Origin: Bacilli bacterium
GTDB lineage: Bacteria; Bacillota_I; Bacilli_A; RF39; UBA660
Assembly: GCA_017398945.1 (NCBI GenBank)
Contig: JAFQES010000005.1
Span: 1-58,653 of the forward strand
Length of the DNA: 58,653 nt
Direction of reading: 5' to 3'
The notes under the pieces are model-generated. The model searched no databases and was not told the DNA's origin. It was given only the letters and a program-made list of their open reading frames with translations. Shown here piece after piece: positions 58,066-58,653 of the stretch. The position numbers were made by a program, and so were the translations under genes. Position 1 is the first letter of the stretch; each line of letters starts with the position of its first letter.

Positions 58066-58653
58066 TTAAACAATTGGTAATCCAACTAATAACTTTCTTG
58101 CTGCTATTAAATCAACCAAGCTTAGTTTTCCATCTTTGGTTAAATCTACTCTTGCTAATAATTCTGCACTTATCTGGGTTGGATTTACCATATATAATCT
58201 ATATTGGATTAAATCTATTAATGTATAACTCCCATTACCATTCCAATCCCCTAAGACTACTTCTTGTTCAATTGGTGGTGTTTCTCCTGTTTCTTCATCA
58301 GGTAGGTAGCCATATAGAGCTACATCATCTATTTTTATCCAATGTCCATCAGAAATATCAGTATGTACAAATATTATTTGAATATCTTTATCAATAAACT
58401 TTTTATCCACCCATGCTGTTTTTAAAATAAATTCATATGTACTTAATGTTTCATTATGGAGTTGCTGAGAAATACTTTTATCGGCTAATTTTTCTTTAAT
58501 ATTTTCTTTCGTTAATTCCTCTGATCCACTATACACATATACCGAGTAGTGTTCTTTAAAATAAGAGCTATTATATGCACCAACATACCATTCCAATTGT
58601 GCTTTTTGATACTTTGAATCTATTTTTATTTTAGGACTTATTATGTAATTTTC
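58066..58653 (-). CDS. Dockerin-bearing extracellular protein, C-terminal part (partial)
   Basis: The gene runs off the right edge; 195 residues are visible and the frame is open to the last base. The C-terminal about 60 residues are a type I dockerin with two Ca-binding repeats, GDWNGNGSYTLIDLIQYRLYMV and VDLTKDGKLSLVDLIAARKLLVG, in which the first repeat has the D-x-N-x-N-G pattern and the second D-x-T-K-D-G. Upstream, VGAYNSSYFKEHYSVYVYSG and HWIKIDDVALYG look like the cleaved-adhesin/choice-of-anchor-J fold. So it is a surface enzyme or adhesin docked to a cohesin scaffold. Confidence 0.75.
   Translation of the reverse strand, partial: ENYIISPKIKIDSKYQKAQLEWYVGAYNSSYFKEHYSVYVYSGSEELTKENIKEKLADKSISQQLHNETLSTYEFILKTAWVDKKFIDKDIQIIFVHTDISDGHWIKIDDVALYGYLPDEETGETPPIEQEVVLGDWNGNGSYTLIDLIQYRLYMVNPTQISAELLARVDLTKDGKLSLVDLIAARKLLVGLPIV

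Overview
The window reads as one contiguous stretch of a very AT-rich, low-GC Gram-positive (Firmicutes, class Bacilli) chromosome. Protein families and gene order are Bacillus-like: rodZ-pgsA-recA, gpsB next to rnpB (type B RNase P RNA), recU-ponA, nth-dnaD, plus ylbL, uppS, der, engB and a T-box in front of serS. No multi-gene viral or conjugative block is visible. A dockerin-bearing surface protein at the right edge, many prepilin-like proteins and very low GC would fit an uncultured gut Bacilli lineage, but that placement is inference.

Layout. 1-230: start of an IS3-like transposase gene cut by the window edge. 234-9122: a membrane-anchored LRR-like protein, ylbL and ylbJ (divergent), a four-gene prepilin operon, a small membrane protein, and a spoVID/CotS-family pair. 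9362-17571: murF, lon, alr, recA, pgsA, rodZ, rnpB, gpsB and a micro-ORF. 17792-24932: recU-ponA facing nth-dnaD-cca-thermonuclease, then a GNAT enzyme. 25042-25938: seven tRNA genes in divergent operons with near-consensus promoters. 25959-32847: DUF1003, a decayed AraC-like locus, DUF6512, a dCTP-deaminase/DUF1653 fusion, an rfbB-like dehydratase, CPBP protease, Nudix, DUF3419-like protein, CDF transporter, tRNA-Thr and tRNA-Ala. 32900-43893: rpoZ, a DUF2779 nuclease-like protein, a prepilin with a deacetylase-like neighbour, XRE regulators, a short SSB, an orphan sufB, two unknown convergent genes, spoVS, an rRNA methyltransferase and uppS. 44005-53306: galE, a TasA-like protein, miaB, a T-box operon (HD protein + serS), spoVIF, two XRE regulators, der, a prepilin, engB and a ZIP transporter. 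53420-53710: a candidate type I toxin-antitoxin module. 53751-58653: an FtsX-type ABC transporter, a GDPD enzyme and the dockerin protein.

Two themes stand out. First, five genes of endospore formation (ylbJ, spoVID, a CotS/YsxE-like gene, spoVS, spoVIF), plus ylbL which neighbours ylbJ in Bacillus, are scattered through an otherwise housekeeping region, so the organism probably sporulates or descends recently from a sporulator. Second, the gap at 53307-53750 carries a previously unannotated 30-residue hydrophobic peptide with a perfect Shine-Dalgarno, its own promoter and terminator, a 14-bp pairing between the two ends of its mRNA, and a convergent antisense RNA with its own promoter and terminator.

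The genome is compact: many genes overlap by 1-28 bases, intrinsic terminators are shared by convergent genes and often contain the stop codon, and at least four genes appear to start with TTG behind a strong Shine-Dalgarno (lon, rodZ, the HD gene, the GDPD gene). Where a nearer start sits directly behind a GGTGA/GGAGG site I used that start.
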